A stretch of DNA of 64,000 bases from Symsagittifera roscoffensis (taxonomy: Eukaryota; Xenacoelomorpha; Acoela; Convolutidae), in NCBI RefSeq assembly GCF_963678635.1, contig NC_087066.1, forward strand, positions 14,182,517-14,246,516, given 5' to 3'. Below, piece after piece: positions 43,384 through 56,255 of this stretch. The notes beneath the pieces were generated by a model. That model was not told where the DNA came from, ran no database searches, and saw only the letters and a program-made list of their open reading frames with translations. A program made the position numbers and the translations under genes. How positions within the stretch are numbered: position 1 is the first letter of the stretch; the number at the start of each line of letters is the position of its first letter.

Positions 43384-46348
43384 TCTAATGAAGAATTGTT
43401 TTACATGATTAGTTAACAAAAACCGACGACCAAAAACAATGTCAAGCTGTTGATCAAGAACGAAAAAATTTCCTGAATAGATGAGAACATTCAAAATTTT
43501 CAGAAAAGAGGGCTCATCCAAAAATTATTCTTCAGGTCTCCCGTTTTCAAAAGTAGATTTTCTAATCAGATTTTCTAATCAAAAAAATTTTGACAGACAG
43601 TCAACACTTAGAAGCTTCTTCTGACTGCGCCGATAGAAAATTAGCTTCAACCAATTTAAGCAAAAATTATCAATACTCACGATAAACCTTTTTTTCCGGT
43701 ACACACGCATCGGTCATATTGACAGCACATTGTACTTTAAGCTAACTAACAAAAAATGGGATGAACGTCAAAAAGTCGAAAAAATTTGGTATAAAAAGTC
43801 ATATTTTTGCAATAAACTATTTCCTCGTGTTCGTCCTCATTTGTCTTGAAACCCGCAGAGAAAGACAATTGCCAGTATAAAATTAGCATGAAAACAAAAG
43901 TAACGAGGTGGAGGTAAAGAAAATTTTTGAGCTAAAAAAATTTATAACTGAAATTCAAGGTTTTAAGTCACCGCGAAGCACACACGCGCGAAAATACCTA
44001 AATTCTACATCGAAAAAATTGTTTTTTTTTTCTATACACAATTTGCATTGAAGTTGCTCTTAATGTTTTAATTTACTTCGGCTGTTTGTAATTTCTTGAC
44101 GTCGTCTTTGTTTTCGCTGAAAACTTTTTTCCTAAAAAATGTCGGCCGATAGTTTGTCTGCTTGTTTTGTCGGTAAAATTGATTATTTGTGCGCATTTTT
44201 TTTGTAGTTGCTTTCAGTTTTTTGAATTAGTCCTGCAATTTTTAATTTTTCTAGTCTTTATTTATTATATTTTGCTGTTTTTTTCGCTGAAAGGCTATAT
44301 TCGGCTTAAATGTCTTTGGTGCATGTTTTATGGGCTTAGTAACCTAATTTGGGGTAATTTAAAAGGAAGCGTACGTTTTCTGCTGCATTCCGAGTTGCAC
44401 CTAAGTGCTGAAATTCTTAGAAAAGAATTTATTGTTCTTTTTTTTCCCGAAAGAAAAAGGTTTTCGGTTCTACGGGAAACTATTCAAGTTTCGTCAACTC
44501 AGTTGCCGTTTTTAATTATTTGTCGAATTTTCTTTAATTGACGTCGATTATGTTGCTGGACGTGTTTTCTGCCTAGCTTCCCGCTTTAAGATAACTAAAA
44601 CGCGATCTATAGCGCAATCTTAAAGCACGTCCCAAAAATTAATGCGGCGTGCTTCAAGATTGAACTATAAATTGCTTTAAAATTGCTTTTCCTTGATGCT
44701 ATAAAATTGAACTATTCTGCAGCGTACTTTAGAATGACTAAAAATTGATGGGGTGTGGGGAGTATTGCTGCAGTTTTTGTCCCTTTTCGAAAACTTTTTG
44801 AAAACCGTGGCGCTGGGCACGCTCCTCGCGGATTGGCTTTGACCAGCCAAAAGTAGTCCGGAATTTTCTTTAACAGTTGGTGGCTCAGGATTGGCAATCT
44901 GATTACTCATTTCCAAATTTGGGGTTCAAATTTTCCAAAACAAATCAGCAATTAACCTTAGGAGCTAACAAGATCAAATTTTAAGGACTAAGTTGAAAAC
45001 ATCTGTAGTTTTTAGAAAAAAGTTTTTAGCCCGTATCAGTAGCGGATTTAGGGGGGAGGCCCCCTCCCTCACGGTTTTGACCCCCTTGCCGACCCAAAGG
45101 GTCTCCCTTTGCACTAATTTGAGACAACCATTTTGTCTACCGGACCCTAAAATTTTATTAAAGGCGTCTTTGGCGCCAGTTTTTACTAACTTTGAGGGGG
45201 AAGCGCGCGCCAAAACAACATAGGTCAAAATTTCAAAAAAGCCTAAAAACGCTTATTTTGGCCTGTTTTTTCAAAATTTTCAAACAAGGCTTAGAATCTT
45301 ATTTAGAAATTTTTTCCAGATAAAGTTGATGTCATCCTCAGAAACAACCTCATGAAATCATTAATTGCGCGGTAAAATTGATTTTTATATCTCATAGGAA
45401 AGCAATGGATGCACCTTTTTTCCTTTTAGTGATATTGATACGTTCACACATGTTGAAACATGTTGAGAAAAGGTGGAGCGAGTTGTCAAGTGATGTCACG
45501 TGCAGAAGATAAATCACTTCATTTGCCCAAAATTAAGTGCGGCGAGATGAAAAGAAATCGGATGTGAAATCAAATTTGCCTTAAATTTCGTTGATTGATC
45601 GTCGACGCAAACAGAATGAAACAGAAAATCGTTTTTTGCATTTTAACAGAATTTTTTAGCGATTGGAAGTAGCGCACTGGAACCGAAAATTTGCTCGTTT
45701 AATGAGATATCGATAGCAAACATAGGAGATTTAAATGACCTTTCTAAAAACAACTGATAGTTAATTATTATAATTATCATTATTTATTATATTAATTAAA
45801 CATTACTTGAACATAAGTAGAGTTAAATTAGAAATCCTCGTTTCGCTTATTTTTTCCTTCGATGATTGCGTGAAGTGATCTCTTCTTGTAATAGTATCAA
45901 ATGTTAAGGACACTTCCTCCCAGAGGCACTGTGGTTGAGAGTTGTCCTTTGAGGGCCAGCATGAAGTCATTGTCGGCACTGCTGTAGAAACAGAACAACC
46001 AAATTTGAACAAGAGAAAACGGTCGCTGTGCAAGTGGCACAGAAAGTTCCGACTATAGTCATCACTTCAGAAAAAAAAAACTTTTTTTTGTTTGCCTCCA
46101 GGGGGAGGAAAAGGAATGGATTTGGTGGGACCCATTTTTTTTGTTAAACATGAGTTGTTAGCTTTTTCTCATTATAGCCACCAAAAAATTGGAGCCGCCA
46201 TTCATAATACAAGCTTTAGTTTTCTTGTAAATTTCTTCCTGGGGTGAAGCTATTATGATAAAGAGTCGAATCATTTGTAAGACAGAGCCAAACAATTACA
46301 TTAAATTTGACATTCATTTGTTTGTTTGATTTGATGAAAATCTATGTT
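43384..46348. other. intergenic region with possible MITE end
   Basis: No gene recognised. At about 45034-45075, CAGTAGCGGATTTAGGGGGG with a following GGCCCCC run resembles the CAGTGGCGGAT.. termini of short hAT-like MITEs common in invertebrates; the opposite end was not found. ORFs of 60-124 codons here (44167-44541, 44677-44916, 44974-45228) lack recognisable content. Confidence 0.4.
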
Positions 46349-49300
46349 TCAAACTTCAAACCTGTCCAAATCTTCGTCTTCGTCTGGCATTTTGCACAGT
46401 TTGCTCACAATGGCAGCCCCAAACGCATCCCCACTCATGGTGAGCACAGTGCGACACCTGTCTAGCAGCCAATCAAACGTGAACAGCCACCCTATGGCCT
46501 CAAGGGGCAGACCAACTGACTTGAACACTATCACCATCGTCACGAGACCTGATAGGAGAGACAAGAAAGTATGATTTGAGCAATGCTCCATTACATTCCC
46601 GGGCTCTGTTCCACATGTTATTCTCGTGATGTTATTTTATGAAGTATGAAGATAAAAATTTGTTCAGATAAGTTGGTTTTTTGACTATGCTAAGTTCTGT
46701 GGCAATATCACAACGCTAAGTTGGAATTTCAAAATGGAAGTTCTGGTGTGGGGAGGGGGGGGGGGGGTTAAGTAGAAACAAATTAATATGCGCTGTATCG
46801 CATCATCAAGCAATCATTTAATTTGAATTGACTTATTTCGGGCAAAGGAACCAACATTCGAACTGGTCAACGTTGTACATAGAACCGCTGTAGTGTCACT
46901 GGTTAAAAATTAAATCCAAATATTGTTACTTTTCTAGGCTGCATTCTGTTGTTTCAAACCTCAAGCAATAAGCCCCGATCTTAGTAGACCTCGAACCGTC
47001 GACCTATTGTTTGAGAGAAGGAGCTCAAAGACTCTAAGACTCTTAAATCCCCCACCTTTGCCAGAAATTTCTAGATCGGCGCCTGATGATGAGTAAGTGC
47101 CCACCTGTGTTGGTGACATTTGCAGCGCCTATAGAAGCAGCGAGTACGGTGAGCATGATGTTGATGATCATGGGTGGGTTGAGGACCATGCCAGTGTCCT
47201 CGTGCATCTGGGCCACGAACATAGTGGCCACTGCCTCATACACGGGGATCCCGTCACAGTTGATGGCCGCCCCCACCGGCAACATGAACTTCACCACCTG
47301 CGGGATATTTTTGAGTTCAATTTACAATTACCAGTTACGAAAAAAAACAGATTAGGTAATATCCACTGGAGGATTGCTGGGAGAGTTGCATCGCCAATCA
47401 AAGCTTATACGCTGATTGTTAAAATTTGTTTTCGGTTTGAGATAATTTACTGAACACTATTAACATATTCTAAAGTATTCTCAATTGTATGGTTTATACA
47501 CTGATTTCAGGCATAAATCTTCACATCGGATATAGTAGCGTACCTGTTTGTTGACCTTATTGTTTTCTATTGCACAAGTCATGTTCGCGGGCAGAGCAGC
47601 CGCAGTTGATGAAGTCCCAAAGGAAATCATATTGGCCCTCGCTTGTTTGAAGAAAAACTTAATCGGGTTCCGTCTACATATAATTGAATAGAGTATAATG
47701 TACACCTGGAACTGCAAAGCAAGTCCGATTAAAACTGTAATGGTATAAGATCCCATCATAGTGGCCGTTCGGGTCAAATCTTGAACTTCGGATATCGTCG
47801 ATGCGACTAAACTGCAAACGCCGAAAGGAACAAACCACATGAACAAGTATAGAATATTCATAATTAGTTCGTTCAGGCCGAATATTATTTTGATCAAAAT
47901 TCGTCCGTTTTCGGGCATCTTTCGCAGTGCCAGAGCTATGAGGCCGGCGTAGAAAATTAACCCGAGGATGTTGGCGCCCTGGATTCGTCTGATTCCTCGG
48001 TTCTCGACTATCTCGAATCCCGTTACATTTGTTTTCGGGTCTGTGAAAGTGTGGTTGTCGCGTGAGATTTGTGTTTTGTCCTGCCACATTGTAGCTCCTA
48101 TGATGTTGTTGGGAATCAAATTTCTTAGAACATCCAGAAGGACGTCGACGGCGCCCCCGCTGTCAATAATGTCGTTGTCGAAACCTTCAAAGCCGAAAGA
48201 CGGGGGTTTCGCTAGAGGGTCTCCTGAAATAAGAATAAAATCATGTCATTTTCTCACAAAGGAAGCCGCTAATATACAATAAACCATTTTCTCCTCTAAT
48301 GAAAAAATACAGGCCTTGGTTATTTTTGTTACATGCCTTCGTTAGAAAGAGACATTGTTTCAATCCGAAGCAAAAAACTCTAAATTTAGCTCTGCTTCAT
48401 TAGTGAAAAAGATTACACGAATTTAAATTCTAAATAGGAGACGTGAAGTCTGCTTGAAGGCCTTTTCTAAACAAGTCAACTACGGTCGTTTTAGGAAAAT
48501 GAACTTCTTTATAAACATTTTTTTTTGAAAGACTGAAAAAATCAGTCATTTTTTATTTTAATTGGCAATTTTCCCTCTAACAAGTATTTAAATACTTTAT
48601 CAACTGCATTTAAAATTTTCCTACGGTGAACATATTCAAATCCATTTTCAAAGAGTTTGTTTGGTGCTGCTTAATTTCACTTTTCAAGTTTTTGAATAGA
48701 ATGAAGTACACACACACATTTTCTTACCTAGAAAAACTTTCATTTCCAATTAGACAATCTACTTGCAAGGGTGTTAGAAAAAAATTAAATATTTTTCAAA
48801 ATATCATCAGGAATGGTCAGTTTTTCCCTTCACAACTGACGAAGTGAAATTATTCAAAAGCCTGGACAAAATTTTGTAAATCGGGAAAAAAGCAGTTTCT
48901 TAATACATTTTGCTGAAATTGTTCTGTTTTTTTTTTTAGCAAGGGGCGAACAAATTAGGTTAAGGCTGAAAAATACTGAAGTAATAATATCTGATTTATT
49001 TTAAGAGAATGTGTTAGTATTGGTTTATACATTTAGTTTTAATCTTAGTGTTTGTCTCGTTTAATCTGGAAAATCGATTGCTTTGGACCAGTTTTTTCGA
49101 AAAGGAGACATATTTTTGAAAGCAGAAAAGATTTTAACTTTATGACATCCTTTGGCTACCAAAAAACACCTTGTAGACGTAAAAGGATGTCATAACGTTA
49201 AAATCTTTTCTGCTTTCAAAAATATGTCTCACTTTCGAAAAAATTGGTCCAATAAACATTTTTTTGAAATAGTCAAAATCGAGAGAAAAACACTGTTTCT

Positions 49301-52300
49301 TCCAATGCTGAGATAAGTATGGTTCTTTTCATTTCTGGCTACCAATAAACACCTTGTAGACGTAAGAAATGAAAAGAAACATACTTATTTCAGGATTGGA
49401 AGAAACAGTGTTTTTCTCTCGATTTTGACTATTTCAAAAAAATGTTTAATGGGCCAAGTGTGGTATCATAAAAGAAGTCCCATGCGGTCGTAATTCCGGT
49501 TCCAAAAAGAATTTCGAAACATTCTCAGTTTCGGGAAAAAAATGGTTTGAGAGTTTTTTTTTGTTTTTATGACTTATAGATGTTTATAGCTACTTTAAAC
49601 TTTAAATTAGCAGTTTCAGACGTTTTTTATATATTATGAAAGATATTGATATCCAGGGCTCAAAATTACCCGGATTGACCAAAACTTCTAATCATAAAAC
49701 TTCTATGAGAACTTTCTTATCATACAATTCCCTTAATTTCATACGTTAAGAAAAATATTTAAAATCACTATGAGATAAAATTTATATGGATAAACATTGA
49801 ATGACATGCTTTTTTTTAAACATCAAAAATAATTATTTTTCGAGTTTGTTGAAAATTTTTGTGTTTTGTCAGAAAATCGAATAGTCAAAGATTTTCTGAC
49901 CTGTGAAAACCCACTGGTTCAGTGGAAAAAATCTCGCAGGTAGTCGGTATTTGTATATTGTTTTCTTGAGATAATGATTCATTGTTCATTTAAAATTATG
50001 ACTAAAGAACGTAAGTTTTTTGTGTATGGCTAGAAAATTTTTCTCAAAAAAGTTGTCTAGCCAAAAGTCGTGGCCAGGTTTTTTTGACAGATCAAAGGAT
50101 AGCTAACCATATACAGGCCTAAAGTTTTCCTTTTTGGTTCACACAAAAATCAGAGTTAATTTTATATCATTTGTGGAAGATTTTCAGCCTGGACAACATT
50201 ATAGACAAAAAAATCCCAAATTTTTGCGTGCAATGTTTTTTGAGCATAAAAGTGATGTTGCGACTAAAATTAGAAAAAAATAACCGCAAACTTCAAGTTT
50301 TTAATCTGGCATTTGTTTTGCAGCAAGGTAAAACTTGCGTATTGTACAATTTTCATAAATGGAATTTGTATGTATGCTTTTTTCACCACTTTTTTTGGAA
50401 TTTTATGATAAGCATTTAATTTTTATGGAATTGTATGACCAGAATTTTTTGTGCATGGAGGCCTACCCGGGTATTAAAAAATTTCACCTGTGGTCTATTT
50501 TTGCACCCAGCATCTTATAGGGGTTTCAATTTGGGACTATCTTGACGATGATAATTCAAATTGGGATAACAACGCCGGTGATATTCGCCGTCTTATTAGG
50601 GCGTAAGCTGCAAATTGAATCTTTCCAAGTTGAACTGGGAGCATGAACAATTTGCTCTTCAATACCCAACCACTCGCAAAATTTATTGCTTTGTACTTTA
50701 CATAGCGTGTGGGAGTATAAATTTCAGAAACATAATCAATATTGTGCTTTAATTGATGTTAGAGGGCAGTCTGAAAATTCAGAGATTTGCCCTGATACGA
50801 GCAGTTTTGTACAATTTTGTTGTATTATGCTCAAAGAAACAGTGCATTTAATTCTGTTTTTGAGACCGTCTACAAAACTTTTGAATCAAAATTGCCATTT
50901 TTAAGGCCTGAAGATATCACAGACTTCATCATACTTTTATTACTGTCGAGTCCGAAAGAAAAAATTGTTAATTGATTTCTTGCAAGAAAACTTGAATTCA
51001 AATTTTTTGTGATAAGCGCAGGATTCAGATTATTTAAGTTATTTAATAGGAACAGTCAAAGCCAGTTCATTGCCTGCTAAAAGTACAGATTTCCATGACA
51101 ATTGACAGGCTTTTTATCATTATTATCTTTGTATGACAGGATTTCAGCCGGTATTAGAAAATAGGTTAAAGTTATTAAGTTATTATTTCAAGTTACTTCT
51201 GTCAGATATTTCTTTTCATCACCGGAAATGCATTTTAATGAATGCTGACTTTCTGAACCAAATTCAAGGTCATCAAGTAAATTACCGTATTGACATAATA
51301 AGGCAACAACAAAGCAGTTTAAGTTCGTTATTTTATGAGGGGCGAGAAACTTTAGAAGAGCACAGAAAACTACGTATGTTTTTACCCAATGTCTTGCTGA
51401 AAAAACATTTGCTACTAATAAATAAATTGAAAAAACTTCTAAGTAGTCTTCAAACTCCAACATTGCCTACAAATGGAATTGGACTTTCGAGAGTATGCAG
51501 GGTCGAGGTCCGCGACTTAATAAAATACTTTTGGATATCCAAAACAAATTGCCCAAAAGATGGAATGATGGCCCTCTTAACGGGCTCTCTCTTAAACGGC
51601 TCTATTTGGAGGGTAGCGCTTGAACTGAATTAGATAGACATATTTCGAAACATTTGCGGCAACATTTGTTTGTGAAAACCTACATGTGCACTCCAATGGA
51701 TTTAATTTGTCGATCAAAATAATAACAGCCGTAAAGTTCGTCTTTCTTTAAGGGGACAGCCGGGACTTGAACCCTGGACCTCTCGCACCCGAAGCGAGAA
51801 TCATACCCCTAGACCACTGTCCCTGAGTTTCAAATAGTTTAGTAGCCATGTATCGAAATCTGTTCAATTAGCCGACATAACTTTTTTGGGGAGATGTACT
51901 CACATTACCTTTTTATCACTTTCTTATGCTTCTGGTGTTTTAGGTTATCTGGCCAATTTTACCAAAAATATGTTGCTCAAGATGTAGAATTCTGTTTTGC
52001 TCTCTTTTTGCCAGGCTAGCGAAAATACCACAAGCATAAACAAGAGGCTGTCATGCTAATACTACTCCCCAAAAAAGCTTTGCGGAGAAGCTAATTGTCG
52101 GCTAATTGAACAGAATTTGGCACAGGACTACTACATGGTATCCTTTCCCCGGACATTGATCTAGGGGTATGATTCTCGTTTCGGGTGCGAGAGGTCCGGA
52201 AGCATAAAAAAAATGATAAAAAGGTAATGTGAGTACCTCTCCCCAGAAAAGTTATGTCGGCTAATTGAACAGAATTCGATACATGGCTACTAAATTATGG

Positions 52301-54063
52301 TAGTCACAGGGACAGTGGTCTAGGGGTACCACTGGGTATCTTGATTCTTGCTTCGGGTGCGAGATGTCCCGGCTTCAAGTCCCAGCTCTCCCCTTATTTA
52401 AACTCGGCCGTTATTTTTTTGATCGACAAACTAAATCGATTGGAGCGCAATGGTTCAAGTCCCGGCTGTTCCCGTTAATTGAACAAAAATTTAACACATA
52501 AATGTGTTTACTTAAGAAAATGCTTGCGGCGCAGAAAGTTTCGTCAAATTAAGTCTCTACTGTGGTTTTGTAGAGCTCGGAAAAACAGGCTTGGTCTACC
52601 TAAAAAAAGGTCGAACAAAACCTTTTTTTTTCTTCAAAAAACCGTCCCCTCAAGATTTCGATCTGGCTTCCAAGTTTGGAACAAAGGCTCTTTTTTCCTT
52701 CCCCCCCCCCCACCTGCAAATTTTTATAGTTCAAATTACTGCTCTCCTTGTCCGATTGTGATGAAAGTTGACATGCAGACTAATTAGGCCATGAAAAACA
52801 TATTTGATCTCCAACATCAACCTTGTAAAAGCACTCCTTAGACCATAAAATTGATGCTTGTGTGAGGTGGGGGGGAGGAAAAAAATCCGGAACAAAATAT
52901 CTGAAGGTAATATTTGCTTTTATAGTCTGGAGTCTGTATTTCTAATTTTTTTGTTACAGGGTTGGGGTAAAATTGCTGTTCAGGCTAGTCTTTAATAAAA
53001 AAACAGTGTAAAGAAAAACTGGGGACCTGAAACCGTTGAAAATTAAAGTTTTATTTTGAAAACGTTTTTCTGTTGTAAATAAAGTCAAGGTTTACTTGTC
53101 CAATGATGTTTTCTGTGTTGTTTTCGAGTAAAGCCTGTCTAAAATTTTGACAATTTTAACCCATTGGTAATATTTGGTAACTTTTTCAACCCAGATAACA
53201 ATACCCCAGCTTATAGAAACAAACATAGTAACCAAAATAAATTACCCGGATGGATGACCAACGTCAACGTGACTCCAATGGCAATGGATACACTAGTAGT
53301 AAACATGTAATAACAAAGTGCCCTCCATCCAATCCCAGTTCCCCCCTTACTCCCCCCTACTCCCTCATTGGCCATGTCTTCTTGACCCTGGAGACACTGG
53401 ATGATAGCACTCATGACACTGAACACGATAAGGGGGAGCACTAGTCCTTCCAGGCTCCGGATCATGAGTTCTCCTGGGATGCTGAGCATGTAGATGGCAT
53501 AGGGCGACGGCTGTTGGGACCTGGAAGAAATATTTATGGTTTCATAGTAGGTCTGATAGTGGTATATGCAGAAACTTTTCGTCGGAGGGGGAAATTATTT
53601 AATCAATTTTGGTCAACTTTTTTTTCATAACTCTTCTGTAACACCACAGCCATATCGCTTCAGACTAATTAACCACAGTTGAAGTTTCTTTTTACGTGGT
53701 TATGTGTGTGGTTATTCAAGTTAACACTGCTCGATCTCGCAATTCCAAAAATCGAATCTCTCGCTTTTGTTGCCTGTTACCAGATTTCAGGACACGCCAC
53801 TTCGGTTGATAGCGTAACGAGAACACGATAAATGTTTTGGATGCAGTTGCTGTTACGAAAGTTGTAAAAGTAAACTTTTATTTGCAGCAATTGTACAATA
53901 CTATCTCCTAAATAAGTCAAACTCAAAAATCGCAACATCGTTTTTTTTACCTGACGATGAATCCGATGCCTATCCCTGCAAGCACAGCTGCGAATATGAA
54001 GCAGGGGATGGGGTCAGCCGCAGCCGCCTTCTTGATCTTGTACCAGCTCTCACTCAAACCCAT
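46349..54063 (-). CDS. SLC1-family glutamate/neutral amino-acid transporter homologue, divergent
   Basis: Five exons on the minus strand: 54063-53951, 53520-53246, 48223-47544, 47297-47105 and 46548-46349. All have GT..AG borders and join in frame to 486 residues. Conserved SLC1 blocks include LEGLVLPLIVFSVMSAI (TM2), ILGLIFYAGLIALALRKM (TM4), ENNKVNKQVVKFMLPVGAAIN (TM7) and GLVTMVIVFKSVGLP (end of HP2/TM8). Key sites differ. HP1 FGTSSSSATLP is FGTSSTAAALP. TM7 NMDGT is NCDGI. The HP2 tip GIPQAG is NVTNTG, which also makes an N-x-T sequon. The TM8 Asn in RTTTNVLGD is Thr (RTVLTMSGD), while the substrate Arg is kept. It is probably a membrane protein with altered sodium/substrate coupling. The second intron (53245-48224) is 5.0 kb and holds hairpins and tRNA copies. 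Confidence 0.85.
49083..49252. repeat. long hairpin 1: about 71-bp arms, 28-nt loop
   Basis: Left arm 49083-49153 and right arm 49182-49252 are complementary with about four mismatches. The loop (49154-49181) reads GGCTACC, A-run, CACCTTGTAGACGTA. The right arm's outer end (TTGGTCCAA) overlaps the left arm of hairpin 2. Confidence 0.95.
49244..49457. repeat. long hairpin 2: 93-bp arms, same 28-nt loop
   Basis: Left arm 49244-49336 and right arm 49365-49457 are complementary with about five mismatches. The stem sequence is unrelated to hairpin 1, but the loop (49337-49364) differs from that of hairpin 1 by one base (A to T at the ninth base from the CTACC start region). Confidence 0.95.
51752..51823 (-). 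tRNA. tRNA-Pro (CGG)
   Basis: A 72-nt cloverleaf on the minus strand. The 7-bp acceptor stem GGGACAG/CTGTCCC is perfect. The A box is TGGTCTAGGGG. The anticodon stem CTCGC/GCGAG encloses TTCGGGT with anticodon CGG at 51791-51789. The B box is GGTTCAAGTCC. The T stem has one A-G mismatch and the discriminator base is C, as usual for tRNA-Pro. No clear T-run terminator follows. It lies antiparallel to pseudogene copies 400-600 bp away, inside SLC1 intron 2. Confidence 0.85.
52150..52476 (+). pseudogene. three degenerate tRNA-Pro copies
   Basis: Copy 1 (about 52150-52199) keeps the D and anticodon arms but loses the T arm. Copy 2 (52309-52403) has a perfect 5' half, an insertion of about 13 nt after CTAGGGGTA, a decayed anticodon stem and a mutated 3' half. 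Copy 3 (about 52451-52476) is a 3' remnant, GGTTCAAGTCCCGGCTGTTC. All are on the opposite strand to the intact gene. Confidence 0.8.
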
Positions 54064-55735
54064 CTCTACGACACAGTCACACAACTGGGGGTTATTTGAG
54101 CCAGTTCATCCCCAATTGAACTTTTTAGATCATCAAGAACAAAAAAGTATGCACTAAGTTGATGTTTTTTTAGATATGATGTCACATACATATCAACCCA
54201 GCTTCGAAAAAACTTACCGGAAGTTTTTTTTTGATATTGGCAATTTCATATCAGCTTTGAAATAATTTTTTGTTTTGACAAGTCTAAAAACCCCACCTGT
54301 TTAGTAGCTGATGATGGTCTAAGTACGTCGTCCCAATTGTATGTTGACTAAGGAAGATTTTAGTAATTATTATAAGCTAATAATAAAAAAATGTCGTTTT
54401 ACCAAATTCTGCTATATTGAAAGAAAAGCGGAAACTCGATTAAATTTTTTCAACTTGATTGAAAGTTTAGCTATCATGTCAAACTCTAAACATAAATGAG
54501 TGAAAATTTTGATCGCAAAAATAGTAACTGCTTTTTACTACAACTACAAGTTATAAGAATAAAGGGGTCATACATATACAAGTTTTGTTTAAAGTTATAG
54601 TGGTTAGATGTCTTAAATTAAAACGTTATCTTTACAATCTTACCATCCTTACTTTGTGGCTTTGTGGTTCATATCACGCCTTCATATTTCAAAATATATC
54701 CAACTTTGTTAAGATTCGTTTTCGAACTGTGTCAATTTTTTTCTTAAAATAACGCAATTAAAATGAAGAATAATCTATCACGCTATATCCTTGAAACTAT
54801 TGTGTGAATTAATAAAATTGCTAAGTTTATTTAGTTTCAAAATTGCTCAAATGGTTTCAAAAAAGTTTGGCACGTGTCTTTTTTCTGAGATTTTAATTTT
54901 CATATTATCTGCACCATAGGCGTTTTTGGAAGTATAGGCAGAGTTTGAGAGCATTGAAATGAAATTGAATCAGTGAGAAAAATTAGCAGAGCCAGAGCAT
55001 CTGTTTGCATATTTTAATATTTAAACATTTTTTTTCGACTGATAAAGTAAACATTTATCACCTTTACGTCATTTTTTGCGCAATGATTGTTTTGTAAATA
55101 GGTTTGTAGATAAACTCCATTCCATGTTTACATTGTTGACTCAAACTTACGCGAAAAGTATAATTAAAGTATGTTTCATTGAATTTGTTCAAATGAAAAG
55201 GAAAAAATCTATTATTGATTAGGGTAGCCTAATAATGTGCAAGTAGCAAGAAATGTTTAAAGCATACTAATTTAGGGAAAAAACTCCAAAATTTTTGGAA
55301 AAGATAAGAAACTTATCAAAAAATCAAGACTTTCTTTTTCTTTTTTTTTTTCATTTTTGAATTTTTTTTTACCAGATCAGAAAACTAAATATTGTAATAA
55401 CAACATCAATTTGGAATTATAGATTTTAAGAATAAATTTCATCTGAGCTCGAACAATAATTAATCAGCTGTGAGGCAAGAGCAACAGTTTCATGTCAATT
55501 TTGTTTAAAGAAACAAAGCATGAGTAATTTTATTTTATTTTTTGATTTAATTTTTGTTTTGAGAAAAAAATTGTCTATTTGTACAGATTTCAGTTTTCGA
55601 TTAAAATATTTATATAACTGAAGTATTTATTTTTGGCTGTCTTATCTGGTCCGCTGGAATTTATTTGAGCTTCCTTACGAGGCCAAAATGTGCATTCTGT
55701 GCATTGTAAAGGAATTCCGCAACAGGTCAAAGTCA
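54064..55735. other. region upstream of the SLC1 gene
   Basis: AT-rich, no gene seen. The SLC1 promoter should lie at the left side; no clear TATA or ETS motif was recognised. The 2 bases before the ATG read AG (GTCGTAGAG), a possible but weak acceptor. Confidence 0.4.
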
Positions 55736-56115
55736 GATATGTCGCGGAATCCGCATTATTGCTACCTTTCTTTGATCTTCTTTGCTGTTTTAGATTCCAC
55801 AAACAAATACCTAAGAGATTGTCCAGCTCAAAATTGCTCCAAAAATAGGCGAAATTGCGGAATCCGCAACCGTATTTGCGGAATCCAGAACAGTTTGTGG
55901 AATCCACAAATAAATAATAAGACATGTGTGTAGTTGTTAAATTGAGCTGTTGCTGAATCCGGAACAGTAAGCGGAATCCGCAATTTGTATGTGGAATCCG
56001 TAAATTATAAGTGGAACCCGAATTTTGATTGCGGATTCCGTTCAAATATATGTATATATGTAGTAGCGTTTAAAATTATGTCTCTCAATTACAGGTGGTC
56101 ACCAGTCAGTTCAAC

Positions 56116-56250
56116 CTCAATTACTAAATTACTACGTTGATCGGCTACCTGTTGAAATGTCAAATGTTCGATCTGAATTACTAAATTACTACGTTCGTCG
56201 GCTACCTGTTGAAATGTCTAACGTTTGATCTCAATTCCTGTCAATCACCC
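56116..56250. repeat. 57-bp tandem repeat, about 2.3 copies
   Basis: Units start CTCAATTACTAAATTACTAC at 56116, CTGAATTACT.. at 56173 and CTCAATTCCT.. at 56230; each contains GTCGGCTACCTGTTGAAATGT or a close variant. Confidence 0.9.
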
Positions 56251-56255
56251 AGCTT

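Larger units (their letters stand above)
51645..52476. repeat. inverted duplication around the tRNA-Pro locus
   Basis: The sequence 51680-51960 (tRNA and both flanks) matches 52199-52470 in reverse complement, including GGTAATGTGAGTAC, TTATGTCGGCTAATTGAACAG and GATCGACAAA. A third partial copy of the flank (GTCGGCTAATTGAACAGAAT) sits between them at about 52095-52120. Confidence 0.85.
48224..53245 (-). other. SLC1 intron 2 with inserted repeats
   Basis: A 5,022-bp intron with a GTAATT donor and TTATTTCAG acceptor. Besides the paired hairpins, tRNA-Pro cluster and a copy of the hairpin repeat (50766-50810), the sequence is AT-rich. A 166-codon plus-strand frame at 51133-51633 is unrecognised and may be a retro-fragment. 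Confidence 0.75.

Noticed and set aside
46749-46772. G-run as a possible G-quadruplex
   Set aside because: A single homopolymer-like G stretch next to GGGGAGG. It is more likely low-complexity or sequencing noise.
51133-51633. 166-codon plus-strand frame in SLC1 intron 2
   Set aside because: No motif, no splice or promoter context. It could be a retro-fragment but cannot be supported as a gene.
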